Assembly: GCF_003667445.1 (NCBI RefSeq)
Contig: NZ_RCTF01000019.1
Coordinates: 1 to 64,000 of the forward strand
Source: Xanthobacter tagetidis
GTDB taxonomy: Bacteria; Pseudomonadota; Alphaproteobacteria; Rhizobiales; Xanthobacteraceae
Reading direction: 5' to 3'
DNA: 64,000 bases
Made by a program: the position numbers and the translations under genes
The notes under the pieces: model-generated
Database searches by the model: none
Seen by the model: the letters and a program-made list of their open reading frames with translations, nothing else
Told to the model about the DNA's origin: nothing
In this document: positions 27,656 through 36,201 of the stretch, one piece after another
How positions within the stretch are numbered: the first letter of the stretch is position 1
Layout: each line of letters begins with the position of its first letter

Positions 27656-27704
27656 AGCCATACAATTTGCCCGAACAGTATGGGTTACGGGAGCCATACA
27701 ATTG
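27656..27704. promoter_or_regulatory. candidate MocR operator, direct repeat AGCCATACAATT
   Basis: AGCCATACAATT occurs at 27656-27667 and again at 27692-27703, 36 bases apart, in the divergent region between the exporter and the MocR gene. A related element CAGTATGGGTTA lies between them. The second copy covers the MocR start codon and follows its ribosome binding site (GGGAG, 27689-27693). Paired direct repeats are typical of MocR binding sites, so autoregulation and control of the exporter are likely. Confidence 0.6.
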
Positions 27705-29114
27705 GCGCAGGACGACGCGGAAACCGGAGCGAGGACGACCCGCACCGAGCAGATCATGGCCACCATTCGCGGCCGCATGGCGCGCCGCGCTTTGTCGCCG
27801 GGCGAGCGTCTGCCCTCCATCCGCAGGCTGGCGCGCGACCTCGCGGTGTCGCCCTCCACCGTGGTGGAGGCCTATGACCGCCTCGCGGCGGAAGGCCTGA
27901 TCCGCTCGCGCCCCGGCGCCGGCTTCTATGCGGTGGGCGCGCCGGCGCCACTGGCTCTGGCGGAGGACGGCCCGGCGCTCGACCGCGCCATCGACCCGTT
28001 CTGGGTCTCGCGGCAGTCGCTCGATGCGCCCTCCGGCGCGCGCCGGCCCGGCTGCGGCTGGCTGCCGCCGGACTGGATGCCGGAGGCCGCGCTGCGACGC
28101 GCCGTCCGCACGCTCGCCAAGGCGGACGCCGCCGTGCTCACCGACTACGGCACCACCCAGGGCTCGCTTGCCTTGCGCCGCCTGCTGGCGCGCCAGTGCG
28201 CCGAAGGTGGCGTCGAGGCCGGGCCGGAGCAGATCGTCCTCACGCCCTCGGGCACGCAGGCCATCGACCTCATCTGCCGCTTCCTGCTCAATCCGGGCGA
28301 CACGGTGCTGGTGGACGATCCCTGCTATTTCAATTTCCAGGCGCTGCTGCGCGCCCACCGGGTGAAGATCGTCGGCGTGCCCTTCACCCCCGCGGGACCG
28401 GACGTGGCGGGCTTCGAGGCGGCGCTCGCCGCGCACCGGCCCCGGCTCTACGTGACCAATTCGGCGCTCCACAATCCCACCGGCGCAACGCTCGCGCCGC
28501 GTACGGCGCACCGGGTGCTCACCCTCGCGGCGGCTTACGACCTCGCCATCGTCGAGGATGAGATCTTCGCCGATTTCGAGCCCGAGCCCGCGCCCCGCCT
28601 CGCGGCGCTGGATGCGCTTGCGCGCGTGGTGCGCATCGGCAGCTTCTCGAAGACGCTCTCCGCCTCCATCCGCTGCGGCTACATCGTCGCCCGGCCGGAC
28701 TGGGTCGAGGGGCTGCGGGATCTCCAGGTGGCCACCAATTTCGGCGGCCCGAGCCCCATGGCGGCCGAACTGGTGCTGCGCACGCTCAGCGACGGCAGCT
28801 ACCGCAAGCATCTCGCCGCGCTCCGCGGACGCCTCGCCCGGCGCCGGCGCGAGGTGGCGGGGGACCTTGCCGGCCTCGGCATCCGGCCCTGGATCGAGCC
28901 GCGCGGCGGCTTCTATCTGTGGTGCCGTCTGCCCGGCGGGCGCGACGCGGCCGAGGTGGCGAAGGCCGCCCTCGCGGAGGGGGTTGTGCTGGCGCCGGGC
29001 AACGTGTTCAGCGTCAGCCAGTCGGCCGCCGACTTCATGCGCTTCAACGTGGCGCAGATGGACAAGGAGGCGCTGCGCGCTGTCGCCCGCGCCTTGGCCC
29101 CCGCCTTGGGATGA
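27702..29114 (+). CDS. MocR-family regulator (GntR helix-turn-helix fused to aminotransferase domain)
   Basis: A 470-residue PLP-dependent transcription factor. Residues about 18-85 are a GntR winged helix (GERLPSIRRLARDLAVSPSTVVEAYDRL). The rest is a fold-type I aminotransferase domain with the PLP-binding lysine K317 in IGSFSKTLSAS and NSALHNPTGATL before it. The start is TTG at 27702, supported by GGGAG 8 bases upstream. The next ATG (27756) would remove the first helix of the winged domain. Related regulators sense pyridoxal phosphate or an amino compound. It is divergent from the EamA exporter, which is its likely target. Confidence 0.85.
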   Translation: MAQDDAETGARTTRTEQIMATIRGRMARRALSPGERLPSIRRLARDLAVSPSTVVEAYDRLAAEGLIRSRPGAGFYAVGAPAPLALAEDGPALDRAIDPFWVSRQSLDAPSGARRPGCGWLPPDWMPEAALRRAVRTLAKADAAVLTDYGTTQGSLALRRLLARQCAEGGVEAGPEQIVLTPSGTQAIDLICRFLLNPGDTVLVDDPCYFNFQALLRAHRVKIVGVPFTPAGPDVAGFEAALAAHRPRLYVTNSALHNPTGATLAPRTAHRVLTLAAAYDLAIVEDEIFADFEPEPAPRLAALDALARVVRIGSFSKTLSASIRCGYIVARPDWVEGLRDLQVATNFGGPSPMAAELVLRTLSDGSYRKHLAALRGRLARRRREVAGDLAGLGIRPWIEPRGGFYLWCRLPGGRDAAEVAKAALAEGVVLAPGNVFSVSQSAADFMRFNVAQMDKEALRAVARALAPALG

Positions 29115-29188
29115 AGCGCAGGAGCGTTCGCAATCGCCGCAGCGGCCTTTAGGATGCCGCCGAGCCATCCCGCGCCGGGGCCGTCCAG

Positions 29189-29830
29189 ATGAGCCAGAAC
29201 GCCGACACCCGACCCGCGCGTCACGCGGACCGCCACAGCCGCTTTCCGAAGTCGCGCGTGGACGCGCTCACCGACGGCGTGTTCGCCTTCGCCATGACGC
29301 TGCTGGTGCTCGACATCCGCCTGCCGGAAGACCTGAAGATCGACGATGGGGCCGCCCTCACCGCGCATCTCATGTCGCTCGGCCATGAGACCGTGACCTA
29401 CCTCATCAGCTTCCTGGTGCTGGGCGCGTTCTGGCGCGGCACCATCGAGGCGCGCCGCAGCGAGGAGCAGGTGGGGCACACCGTGGTCGGCGTGTCCCTG
29501 TGGCTGCTGTTCCTCGTCACGGTGGTGCCGTTCTCGTCCGGCCTCGTCAGCCGCTACGGGCAGTTCACGCCGGCCATCCTCGTCTATGCCGCCAACATGG
29601 GCGCGCTGGCGCTGCTGGTGGTGGCCCTGCGCTATCTCGACGTGGCGCCGGAGCGGCGCAGCCTCGCGGCGGCGTTCGGCCAGCGCCTGCCCCTGTTCCT
29701 TGTCAGCGCGCTGCTTTCGGCCGCGCTCGGCTTCGTCGCGCCCCACGCCGCGCTCTATGCCTATTTCCTCAACATCCTGAGCCGCCTGCCCTTCTGGCCG
29801 AGCACGCCGGCGAGCGCCGGCCGAAGCTAG
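29189..29830 (+). CDS. TMEM175-family (DUF1211) potassium channel-like protein
   Basis: A 213-residue membrane protein with about six transmembrane segments. The first helix has RVDALTDGVFAFAMTLLVLD, the TMEM175 pattern (R...FSDGVFAIA.TLL). That motif forms the ion pathway of this family, which makes leaky K+ channels in bacteria. Serine of FSDG is replaced by threonine (LTDG). ATG 29189 is the first start. No obvious operon partner; the MocR gene ends 74 bases upstream. The length equals the usual bacterial form. Confidence 0.8.
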   Translation: MSQNADTRPARHADRHSRFPKSRVDALTDGVFAFAMTLLVLDIRLPEDLKIDDGAALTAHLMSLGHETVTYLISFLVLGAFWRGTIEARRSEEQVGHTVVGVSLWLLFLVTVVPFSSGLVSRYGQFTPAILVYAANMGALALLVVALRYLDVAPERRSLAAAFGQRLPLFLVSALLSAALGFVAPHAALYAYFLNILSRLPFWPSTPASAGRS

Positions 29831-29945
29831 AGCCATTCCAACCTTGCGCGGTTCGTAGTCCTCCGGATTGCCCAATGCCGGCGCGGCGTCCACCTTCCCG
29901 CCGGTGTTGCAAGGCTCCCGCTTGGCGGGGCCGGGAGTTCGGGCC

Positions 29946-31187
29946 ATGGAACGTCGCCTTCGCCCCATCGGATGGGCGGCCTTGACCGTCGGCGTGCTGC
30001 TGGTCGGCGGATCGGCGCAGGCGGGCGAGATCGCCACCCCCGAGGCGCTGGGCGAGGCGCTGTTCTTCGACACCGCCCTCTCGAAGAACCGCACCCAGGC
30101 CTGCGCCTCCTGCCATGCGCCCGACGCCGCCTTCACCGATCCCCGCGAGGGCGCCGCCGGGATGGCGGTCTCGGTGGGCGACGACGGCCGCTCGCTCGGC
30201 GACCGCAACGCGCCGAGCGCCGGCTATGCCCGCTTCAGCCCACCCTTCGGCCGGTCGCGCAAGCCCGGCCTCTATCGCGGCGGCCAGTTTCACGACGGGC
30301 GCGCATCGAGCCTGGAGGCGCAGGCCGGCGGGCCGCCGCTCAACCGCGCCGAGATGGGCATGGGATCGAAGGCCGAGGTGGTGGCGCGCCTGAAGGAAAA
30401 TCCGGCATACGTCGCGGCCTTCCAGAATCTCTACGGCCCCGCCGTCTTCAGGTCGGACGCGCGCGCCTTCGCGGCGATGACCAGGGCTATCGCCGCCTTC
30501 GAGCGCACCGACGCGTTCGCCCCGTTCGATTCCAGATACGACCGTTACCTCAAGGGCGAGGCGACGCTCACGGACCAGGAGGAACTCGGGCGGGTGCTGT
30601 TCTTCTCGAAGCAGTTCACCAATTGCGCGCTGTGCCACCAGCTCAACGCGCAGGGCGGCACGGCGGGCGAGACCTTCACGAACTACGAGTTCCACAATAT
30701 CGGCGTGCCGGCGAACCCGGACCTTGCCGCCACCGGCGCGGTGACGGCGCCGGACCTCGGCCTCGCGCGCAATCCGAAGGTGCGGGACAGGAACGCCCAG
30801 GCGGGACGCTTCAAGGTGCCGGGCCTGCGCAATGTCGCCGTCACCGGCCCCTACATGCACAATGGCGCCTTCAAGGATCTGCGCACCGTCATCCTGTTCT
30901 ACAACACGTTCAACACCGCCAATCCGGCCCGCGAGATCAACCCCGAGACCGGCGCGCCCTTCGCCCCGCCCGAGGTGCCCGGCACGCTCTCATTGACGGA
31001 GCTGGAGACCGGGCCGGCGCTCGACGACCGCCGCATCGACGCGCTGGTGGCGTTCCTGGAGACGCTCACCGACCGGCGCTACGAGCCGCTGATGGCGCAG
31101 CGCCGCGATGCGCGGGCCGCGGCGAAGGCCGCGGCCAGGCAGCCGTCCGCGCCAAACGTCGCTCCGCAGGCCGCGGCTGGACGTTAG
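29946..31187 (+). CDS. di-heme cytochrome c peroxidase / MauG-like protein, secreted
   Basis: A 413-residue periplasmic protein. The signal peptide ends AQA-GE at about residue 26. Two c-type heme motifs are visible, CASCH at 53-57 and CALCH at 227-231. Di-heme cytochrome c peroxidases and MauG enzymes have this spacing, one heme being the electron-transfer site and the other the peroxidase site. The C-terminus includes KVPGLRNVAVTGPYMHNGAF, the family block. The function is H2O2 reduction or oxidative protein modification. No obvious partner is next to it. ATG 29946 is chosen because it precedes the signal peptide; longer starts would hide it. Confidence 0.85.
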   Translation: MERRLRPIGWAALTVGVLLVGGSAQAGEIATPEALGEALFFDTALSKNRTQACASCHAPDAAFTDPREGAAGMAVSVGDDGRSLGDRNAPSAGYARFSPPFGRSRKPGLYRGGQFHDGRASSLEAQAGGPPLNRAEMGMGSKAEVVARLKENPAYVAAFQNLYGPAVFRSDARAFAAMTRAIAAFERTDAFAPFDSRYDRYLKGEATLTDQEELGRVLFFSKQFTNCALCHQLNAQGGTAGETFTNYEFHNIGVPANPDLAATGAVTAPDLGLARNPKVRDRNAQAGRFKVPGLRNVAVTGPYMHNGAFKDLRTVILFYNTFNTANPAREINPETGAPFAPPEVPGTLSLTELETGPALDDRRIDALVAFLETLTDRRYEPLMAQRRDARAAAKAAARQPSAPNVAPQAAAGR

Positions 31188-31259
31188 GCTCCCTGCGCCC
31201 CGCCCTTCCGTCGACGCGCCCTTGCCCCTATGTGTGGAGCAGAAGGAACGGCGCGATCC

Positions 31260-31973
31260 ATGGTCGAGAACAAGGGCAAGGACGTCACATCGGCTCCCGC
31301 GGGGAGCCTGTCCAGCGCGGACGACACGGCGCGCTTCCTCGAAGCGGTGAAGCGCGCGCCCGGCATCGCCCCAGGGCGCGGGCGGCTCGCCTTCGCGCTC
31401 GATGCCACCGCCTCGCGCCAGCCCACCTGGAACCTCGCCTGCGACATCCAGTCGGGCATGTTCGCCGCCGCCGCGCGGCATGGCGGGCTCGACATGCAGA
31501 TCGTCTATTACCGCGGGCAAGGCGAATGCCGCGCGTCGCCCTTCGTCGGCGATGCGGCGACGCTCGGCCGGCTCATGGGCAGCATCGGCTGCGAGGGCGG
31601 GCTCACCCAGATCAACCGCGTGCTCTCCCACCTTCTGAGCGAGGCCGAGCGCTCCGGGCTGCGCGCCGCCGTCTTCGTGGGTGATGCGCTGGAGGAAAAC
31701 GAGGACCGGCTGCACGCGCTCGCCGGCCAGCTGGCGCTGCGCGGCGTGCGCCTGTTCGTTTTCCAGGAAGGCGACGACCCGCAGGTGGAGCGCTGCTTCC
31801 GCGCCCTCGCGGCCGTGACCGGCGGCGCCTATTGCCGCTTCGACGCGCGCGCCGGCGCGCAGCTGCGCCAGCTTCTGGAGGCGGTGGCCGCCTATGCGGC
31901 CGGCGGGCGCGCCGCCCTCACCGCGCGGCGCGATGCCGGCGCGCTCAAGCTCATCGCAGCCCTCGGCGGATAG
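31260..31973 (+). CDS. VWA-like protein of unknown function, paired with a J-domain protein
   Basis: A 237-residue cytosolic protein. It contains GRLAFALDATASRQPTWNL, resembling the start of a von Willebrand A domain (D-x-T/S-x-S), followed by alternating beta and alpha elements (MQIVYYRGQGECRASPF, AAVFVGDALEENEDRL). The MIDAS-like residues are D-A-T-A-S. The start ATG 31260 is favoured by AAGGA upstream; an alternative ATG is at 31230. The gap to the next gene is 11 bases, so the two form a unit. I do not recognise a characterised family, and the function is unknown. Confidence 0.6.
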   Translation: MVENKGKDVTSAPAGSLSSADDTARFLEAVKRAPGIAPGRGRLAFALDATASRQPTWNLACDIQSGMFAAAARHGGLDMQIVYYRGQGECRASPFVGDAATLGRLMGSIGCEGGLTQINRVLSHLLSEAERSGLRAAVFVGDALEENEDRLHALAGQLALRGVRLFVFQEGDDPQVERCFRALAAVTGGAYCRFDARAGAQLRQLLEAVAAYAAGGRAALTARRDAGALKLIAALGG

Positions 31974-31984
31974 GAGCCTTCAAG

Positions 31985-32728
31985 GTGATCAGTCTCATCG
32001 CCGGCGTGGCGCTGCTGGCGCTCGGCCTCTACGGCCTCAAGCTCTGGACCAAGGCCGACCCGAAGGTGCTGATGGCCGTGCTGTTCCGCTCGCTCGCTTA
32101 CGCAGCATTGCTCGGCGCCGCGGGCGCGCTCGCCACCGGGCGCTATGCCGCCGTGGTGCCGCTGGCGGCGGTCGGCATCATGCTGCTGGGGCGGCTGGAC
32201 CCCAAGGGGGTCGGCGGCGCGCTCGGCGGGATGTTCGGGGGATTGTTCGGGTCCAAGACGCGGGCGCCGCAGATCTCGCGGGTGCGCTCGCCCCTGCTCG
32301 AAATGGAACTCGACCATGCCAGCGGTGACCTCACGGGGCGCGTCATCGACGGCCCCTATGCGGGACGTGCGCTGGAGAGCTTCGCGGTGCCCGAGCTGCT
32401 GGACCTGCGCCGCGTCTGCGATCCGCAGTCGCTGGCTCTACTCGAAGCTTATCTCGACCGCCGGGCGCCCGCCTGGCGTGAGCACGCTGAGGGCGATCAC
32501 GGTGCGGGGGGCGTCGGCGGGAGGGGCGGCGCGTCGCTCGGCGACGGGGCGATGACCGAGCAGGAGGCCTATCAGATTCTTGGGCTTGAGCCGGGCGCGG
32601 ACGCTCCGAGCGTCCGTGCGGCCCATCGCTCCCTCATGAAGAAGCTCCACCCCGATCATGGCGGATCCAGCTATCTTGCGGCCCGGATCAATCAAGCCAA
32701 GGAAGTGATCCTGCGCAAACATGGCTGA
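31985..32728 (+). CDS. membrane-anchored J-domain protein with C-terminal DnaJ domain
   Basis: A 247-residue protein. The N-terminus has membrane segments (residues about 1-18 and 30-65, with a Gly-rich stretch after them). Then comes a middle domain with LEMELDHASGDLTGRVIDGP. The last 58 residues are a J-domain with H222-P223-D224 in LHPDHGG, so it should stimulate a DnaK-type ATPase at the membrane. It starts at GTG 31985 behind AGGAG. A C-terminal J-domain behind membrane helices resembles mitochondrial TIM14 (Pam18) and bacterial DjlA-like proteins. The J-domain is certain; the substrate is unknown. Confidence 0.8.
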   Translation: MISLIAGVALLALGLYGLKLWTKADPKVLMAVLFRSLAYAALLGAAGALATGRYAAVVPLAAVGIMLLGRLDPKGVGGALGGMFGGLFGSKTRAPQISRVRSPLLEMELDHASGDLTGRVIDGPYAGRALESFAVPELLDLRRVCDPQSLALLEAYLDRRAPAWREHAEGDHGAGGVGGRGGASLGDGAMTEQEAYQILGLEPGADAPSVRAAHRSLMKKLHPDHGGSSYLAARINQAKEVILRKHG

Positions 32729-32734
32729 TTCTCC

Positions 32735-32755
32735 CTCAAGACTTCAATTCTTGAG
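32735..32755. terminator. weak dyad between convergent genes
   Basis: CTCAAGA (32735-32741) and TCTTGAG (32749-32755) form a 7-base-pair hairpin with a 7-base loop between the J-domain gene and the carboxypeptidase gene, covering the stop of the latter. It lacks a T-run, so I treat it as tentative. Confidence 0.35.
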
Positions 32756-34876
32756 AGTCATGCAGCCAAAATCGTTACGCTGGAGTAAACGGCAGGCCTC
32801 GCGGGCGCCCTTCTCGTCGAGCCCGGAGAAGCGGGCGCGGTAGAGCTGGCCCGAGCCCTTCGCCACCGTCTCGGTATAGGCGTCCGCCTTGGCGAGCAGC
32901 GCCTTCGCCTTGGCACGGGCGGCATCGAGCCGGGCGCGCGCCTGCTTCTCGCCGTCGAAGGCCCCCACCTGGATGATCCAGCCCGAGCGCGCGCTGGCGG
33001 GGATCTGGGTGCGCGTAGCGGCGGCCGGCGGCAGCGGCGTCGGCGTGAGGGAGGCGGTGCGCACCAAAGCGGGCTTGTCCGTGCGCCGGGACGTCGCCGC
33101 CGTATCCGCCACATCGAGCACCGGCCACACGCTCGCCTCGTAGCGCGCCACTTCCTCGGGCGAGGGTTCGAGCGCGGTGGCGAGCTGCACCTGCACGGGC
33201 GCGTTGGGCGTCAGCCTGGCGTCGGACTTCGCGTTCGCCCTGGCGGCGCTGCGCGTGTTCGGCCGGCCGTCGGCGGTGAACGCGCTGGTGGGCGGCGAGA
33301 ATTGCGAGACCTGGGTCGGCCCGGCATAGCCCAAGGCTCCGCCCGCGGGAACGAAGCCGGCGGCCGAAGCGGTGGCCGAGGCGGTAGCGGCCGTGGCGCG
33401 CTTGACGGCGATGGTCTTCACGCCCGTGGGCTTGATGGGGGCGTCGCTGCCGATGGCGGCCGTCTGCACCGGCTCGGCGGAAGCGGCCATCGCGGAGGCG
33501 GACGTCGCGCCCGCCTCGGGGGCCGGCGCGGCGGCGCGGCCGATGGAGGCAGTGACGGCGGGATCGGCGGCACGGGCATCGGCCGGCCTTGCGGCGGGAT
33601 GCGCCGGCGCGGCGGTGGCTGTGGCGGCCGCCACCTGCGCGGCGGCGGCGGGCGGCAGGGTGGCCTGGGCGAGCGCCTGCACCGGCTCCGGGAGCGCCTT
33701 GGGCCGCGGCGCGGCGACCGGCAGCGGCACGGGCGCGGGCTTTGCGGGGGCGGCGACGGGCACGGGCACGGTCTTCGCGGCGGGCTCGGCGCCGCGCTCC
33801 CAGCGCGCGGGGGCCGGCGGCGGGGCGGTGAGCGCGGTGCGGTCGTCCTCGCGCGCCACGGGCTGAGGCTGCGGCAGGGGGGCGGCGAAGGCGAGCCCGA
33901 CGGGCCGCTCCTCCGGCGTCGCCGCGGCATTCTCGATCACGCGCGGCGCCGTGCGGACGCCGGCATAGGCGCGCGGCAGATGGGCCTCGATCAGGTCGGC
34001 CATGCGGTTGTCGCGGGCCCGGCCGGAGGAGCCGCCCAGGACCACGCCGACCAGATAGCGGTCGTCGGCCTTCACCGAGGTCAGGAGGTTGAAGCCCGAG
34101 GCCCGGGTGTAGCCGGTCTTGATGCCGTCCACGCCCTCGATCCGCCCGAGCAGGCGGTTGTGATTGCCGATCGCCTCGCCGCGATAATAGAAGGTGCGGG
34201 TGGCGAAGTAGCGGTACTGGCGCGGAAAGCGATCCTGGATCGCCCGGCCGAGGATGGACAGGTCGCGCGCCGTCGTCACCTGGCCCGGATTGGGCAGGCC
34301 CGAGGCGTTGCGGAAGGTGGTGCGGCTCATGCCGAGCGCCCGCGCCTTGGCGGTCATCATCTGCGCGAACTCGGTCTCGCTGCCGCCGATGGCCTCGGCG
34401 ATCACGACGGCCGCATCGTTGGCCGAGCGGGTGACCAGCGCCTTGATGGCGTCCTCCACCTCGATGGTGGAGCCGGGGCGCAGATTGAGCTTGGTGGGCG
34501 ACTGGGACGCCGCCCGCGACGAGACCGGCAGAGCGCTGCTCACCCTGAGGCGTCCCGCTTCCATCTGCTCGAACAGCAGATAGAGCGTCATCACCTTGGT
34601 GACCGAGGCAGGATGCCGCAGGGCGTCGGCGTTATCCTCGTACAGGACGCGTCCGGTCTTGCCGTCCACCATGATCGCCGAGGAGCCGTAGCGCCAGCGC
34701 GCGCCGTCCGCGTCTGCCACCGGGGCGGGCGCACTCTTGCGCTGGGTGGAACGCTCGACCTGGTTGCGTTTCCGCGGCTTCGCCTCCGCCAGGGTGCTGG
34801 TGAAGGCGAAGCTTGCCAACACTGCAACCGCAAGGACTTTCAAGCCCCTGGCGGCGTTCGCGGACGCAATACGCAT
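32744..34876 (-). CDS. D-alanyl-D-alanine carboxypeptidase (PBP5 family) with SPOR domain
   Basis: A 710-residue envelope enzyme. A signal peptide (about residues 1-32) is followed by the peptidase S11 domain with S91-x-x-K94 (SVTK), S151-x-N153 (SAN) and K253-T-G. These are the three penicillin-binding motifs that trim the terminal D-alanine of peptidoglycan stem peptides. About 300 residues rich in Ala, Pro and Val form a linker. The last 80 residues are a SPOR domain (IIQVGAFDGEKQARARLDAA), which binds denuded glycan at the division site. The SPOR domain suggests septal localisation. It is monocistronic and divergent from the phasin gene. Confidence 0.9.
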   Translation of the reverse strand: MRIASANAARGLKVLAVAVLASFAFTSTLAEAKPRKRNQVERSTQRKSAPAPVADADGARWRYGSSAIMVDGKTGRVLYEDNADALRHPASVTKVMTLYLLFEQMEAGRLRVSSALPVSSRAASQSPTKLNLRPGSTIEVEDAIKALVTRSANDAAVVIAEAIGGSETEFAQMMTAKARALGMSRTTFRNASGLPNPGQVTTARDLSILGRAIQDRFPRQYRYFATRTFYYRGEAIGNHNRLLGRIEGVDGIKTGYTRASGFNLLTSVKADDRYLVGVVLGGSSGRARDNRMADLIEAHLPRAYAGVRTAPRVIENAAATPEERPVGLAFAAPLPQPQPVAREDDRTALTAPPPAPARWERGAEPAAKTVPVPVAAPAKPAPVPLPVAAPRPKALPEPVQALAQATLPPAAAAQVAAATATAAPAHPAARPADARAADPAVTASIGRAAAPAPEAGATSASAMAASAEPVQTAAIGSDAPIKPTGVKTIAVKRATAATASATASAAGFVPAGGALGYAGPTQVSQFSPPTSAFTADGRPNTRSAARANAKSDARLTPNAPVQVQLATALEPSPEEVARYEASVWPVLDVADTAATSRRTDKPALVRTASLTPTPLPPAAATRTQIPASARSGWIIQVGAFDGEKQARARLDAARAKAKALLAKADAYTETVAKGSGQLYRARFSGLDEKGAREACRLLQRNDFGCMTLKN

Positions 34877-35035
34877 GAAACAGCCCCTGAGTGAACAAAA
34901 CGCGATCCGCCCCGGCCCTGGAGTGGGTCCCCGAGACGAAGGACCGACCGCAGTGCGGGAGCGGCGCGGGGGAGCGACGAGGGGAACGTTAAGAAGGGGG
35001 AGTTACCAAGGCGTAAACAGGGCGCGCCGCCATAT

Positions 35036-35084
35036 TTGTGCACTGCACAATAACGCTTGACATTCATGCTGCACTGCATAATAT
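35036..35084 (+). promoter_or_regulatory. phasin promoter with two candidate PhaR operators
   Basis: A sigma-70 promoter reads TTGACA (35057-35062), 16 bases, TAATAT (35079-35084). TGCACTGCA occurs twice, at 35039-35047 and 35070-35078, 31 bases or about three helical turns apart. The first copy sits in a perfect palindrome TTGTGCA-C-TGCACAA (35036-35050), and the second lies in the spacer between -35 and -10. TGC-N3-GCA is the core of reported PhaR sites at phasin promoters, so PHA-responsive repression is likely. Confidence 0.65.
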
Positions 35085-35167
35085 CCACACTCGAGCGGAG
35101 AGAAATCCACTCACCGGAAACGTCTGGCACGGCGCCGCGCGCCGTCCTGAGGAATGAGGACACTCCC

Positions 35168-35500
35168 ATGGTGCAGAGCCCTGAAGAATTCCAGAAGCTG
35201 AGCAAGGACAACATCGACGCCGCGATGAAGAGCTTCGGCACGCTCTCCAAGAGCGCCCAGGCGATCGCGGTCGAGGTGGCGGACTACACCAAGACCTCCT
35301 TCGAGCAGGGCACCGCCGCCCTGGAGAAGCTGCTGGGTGCCAAGAGCGTCGAGCAGGCGATCGAGATCCAGCAGAGCTACCTGAAGTCGGCCTATGAGGG
35401 CGCCGTCGCCCAGGCGACCAAGATCGGCGAGCTCTACACCGAGCTGGCCAAGGAGACCTACAGGCCCTTCGAGAGCGCGTTCGGCAAGTTCCCGCGCTGA
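35168..35500 (+). CDS. phasin, PHA granule-associated protein
   Basis: A 110-residue amphipathic helical protein of the phasin family. It contains SKSAQAIAVEVADYTKTSFE and SVEQAIEIQQSYLKSAYE, the phasin core. Phasins coat polyhydroxyalkanoate granules and control their number and size. ATG 35168 follows GAGGA. Longer in-frame starts upstream pass through the promoter and are not used. It is a single-gene unit with its own promoter and a strong terminator. PHA synthase genes are not in the window, although the DUF3141 hydrolase at 2605-4887 is PhaC-like. Confidence 0.9.
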   Translation: MVQSPEEFQKLSKDNIDAAMKSFGTLSKSAQAIAVEVADYTKTSFEQGTAALEKLLGAKSVEQAIEIQQSYLKSAYEGAVAQATKIGELYTELAKETYRPFESAFGKFPR

Positions 35501-35566
35501 GCCCTCGCAGGAGGTGTTGCGCAGCGTACCCGCGCTCGCGCGCCGCGTTTGAGGCGCGCTCGATCG

Positions 35567-35594
35567 AGGCCCGGACTTGCGCCGGGCCTTTTTT
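35567..35594 (+). terminator. Rho-independent terminator of the phasin gene
   Basis: AGGCCCGG and CCGGGCCT form an 8-base-pair stem with a 7-base loop, followed by a run of Ts (TTTTTC). It lies about 65 bases after the phasin stop. This is the clearest intrinsic terminator in the window. Confidence 0.88.
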
Positions 35595-35730
35595 CATGGG
35601 CAAAAGGGGCCGGCATCGAACAGGCCCCCGTCGCGACCCTGGCAAAGCGCCGGGCGGCTTCCTATTATCTGGCGCGAGCGCCGAGGCTCCGTGGTCCATG
35701 GACGGAGCACCGGTACGGGGCGCGACCGAC

Positions 35731-36201
35731 ATGACAGACACCGCTCACGCCATGCGCACGGCTTCATCGCAGAGCCCGAAAGCCGCCTGCCATTCCGATC
35801 CGGCCACCGCCGGGCCGGCCGCGCCCGCGCGCGCCGCGTACGATGATTTCGCCGCGCGCGCTGCGCGCATGGCCGGTCCGAACACGCCGCGGCGCAACGG
35901 CGACGGCCCCGGCACGTCGGTCATCACCCGCACCAAGCCGCAGACCAAGCGCCCGAGCCTCTACCGCGTGCTGCTGCTGAACGACGACTACACGCCCATG
36001 GAGTTCGTGGTGCACGTGCTCCAGCGGTTCTTCAACAAGACCACCGACGAGGCCAACCGCATCATGCTCCACGTCCATCACCATGGCGTGGGCGAGTGCG
36101 GCGTGTTCACCTACGAGGTCGCCGAGACCAAGGTGACCCAGGTGATGGACTTCGCGCGCAAGCACCAGCATCCGCTCCAGTGCGTGATGGAAAAGAAGTA
36201 G
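35731..36201 (+). CDS. clpS: ClpS, adaptor of the ClpAP protease
   Basis: The ClpS core (RPSLYRVLLLNDDYTPMEFV, FVVHVLQRFFNK, VHHHGVGECGVFTYEVAETK) is almost unchanged from the alphaproteobacterial type. It binds destabilising N-terminal residues of substrates and presents them to ClpA. NDDYTPM and the helix after it form the ligand pocket. The start is uncertain. ATG 35731 gives 156 residues with a long low-complexity extension, and ATG 35869 would give a more usual 110. Neither has a strong ribosome binding site. It sits 230 bases upstream of clpA, the usual genomic partner. Confidence 0.85.
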   Translation: MTDTAHAMRTASSQSPKAACHSDPATAGPAAPARAAYDDFAARAARMAGPNTPRRNGDGPGTSVITRTKPQTKRPSLYRVLLLNDDYTPMEFVVHVLQRFFNKTTDEANRIMLHVHHHGVGECGVFTYEVAETKVTQVMDFARKHQHPLQCVMEKK

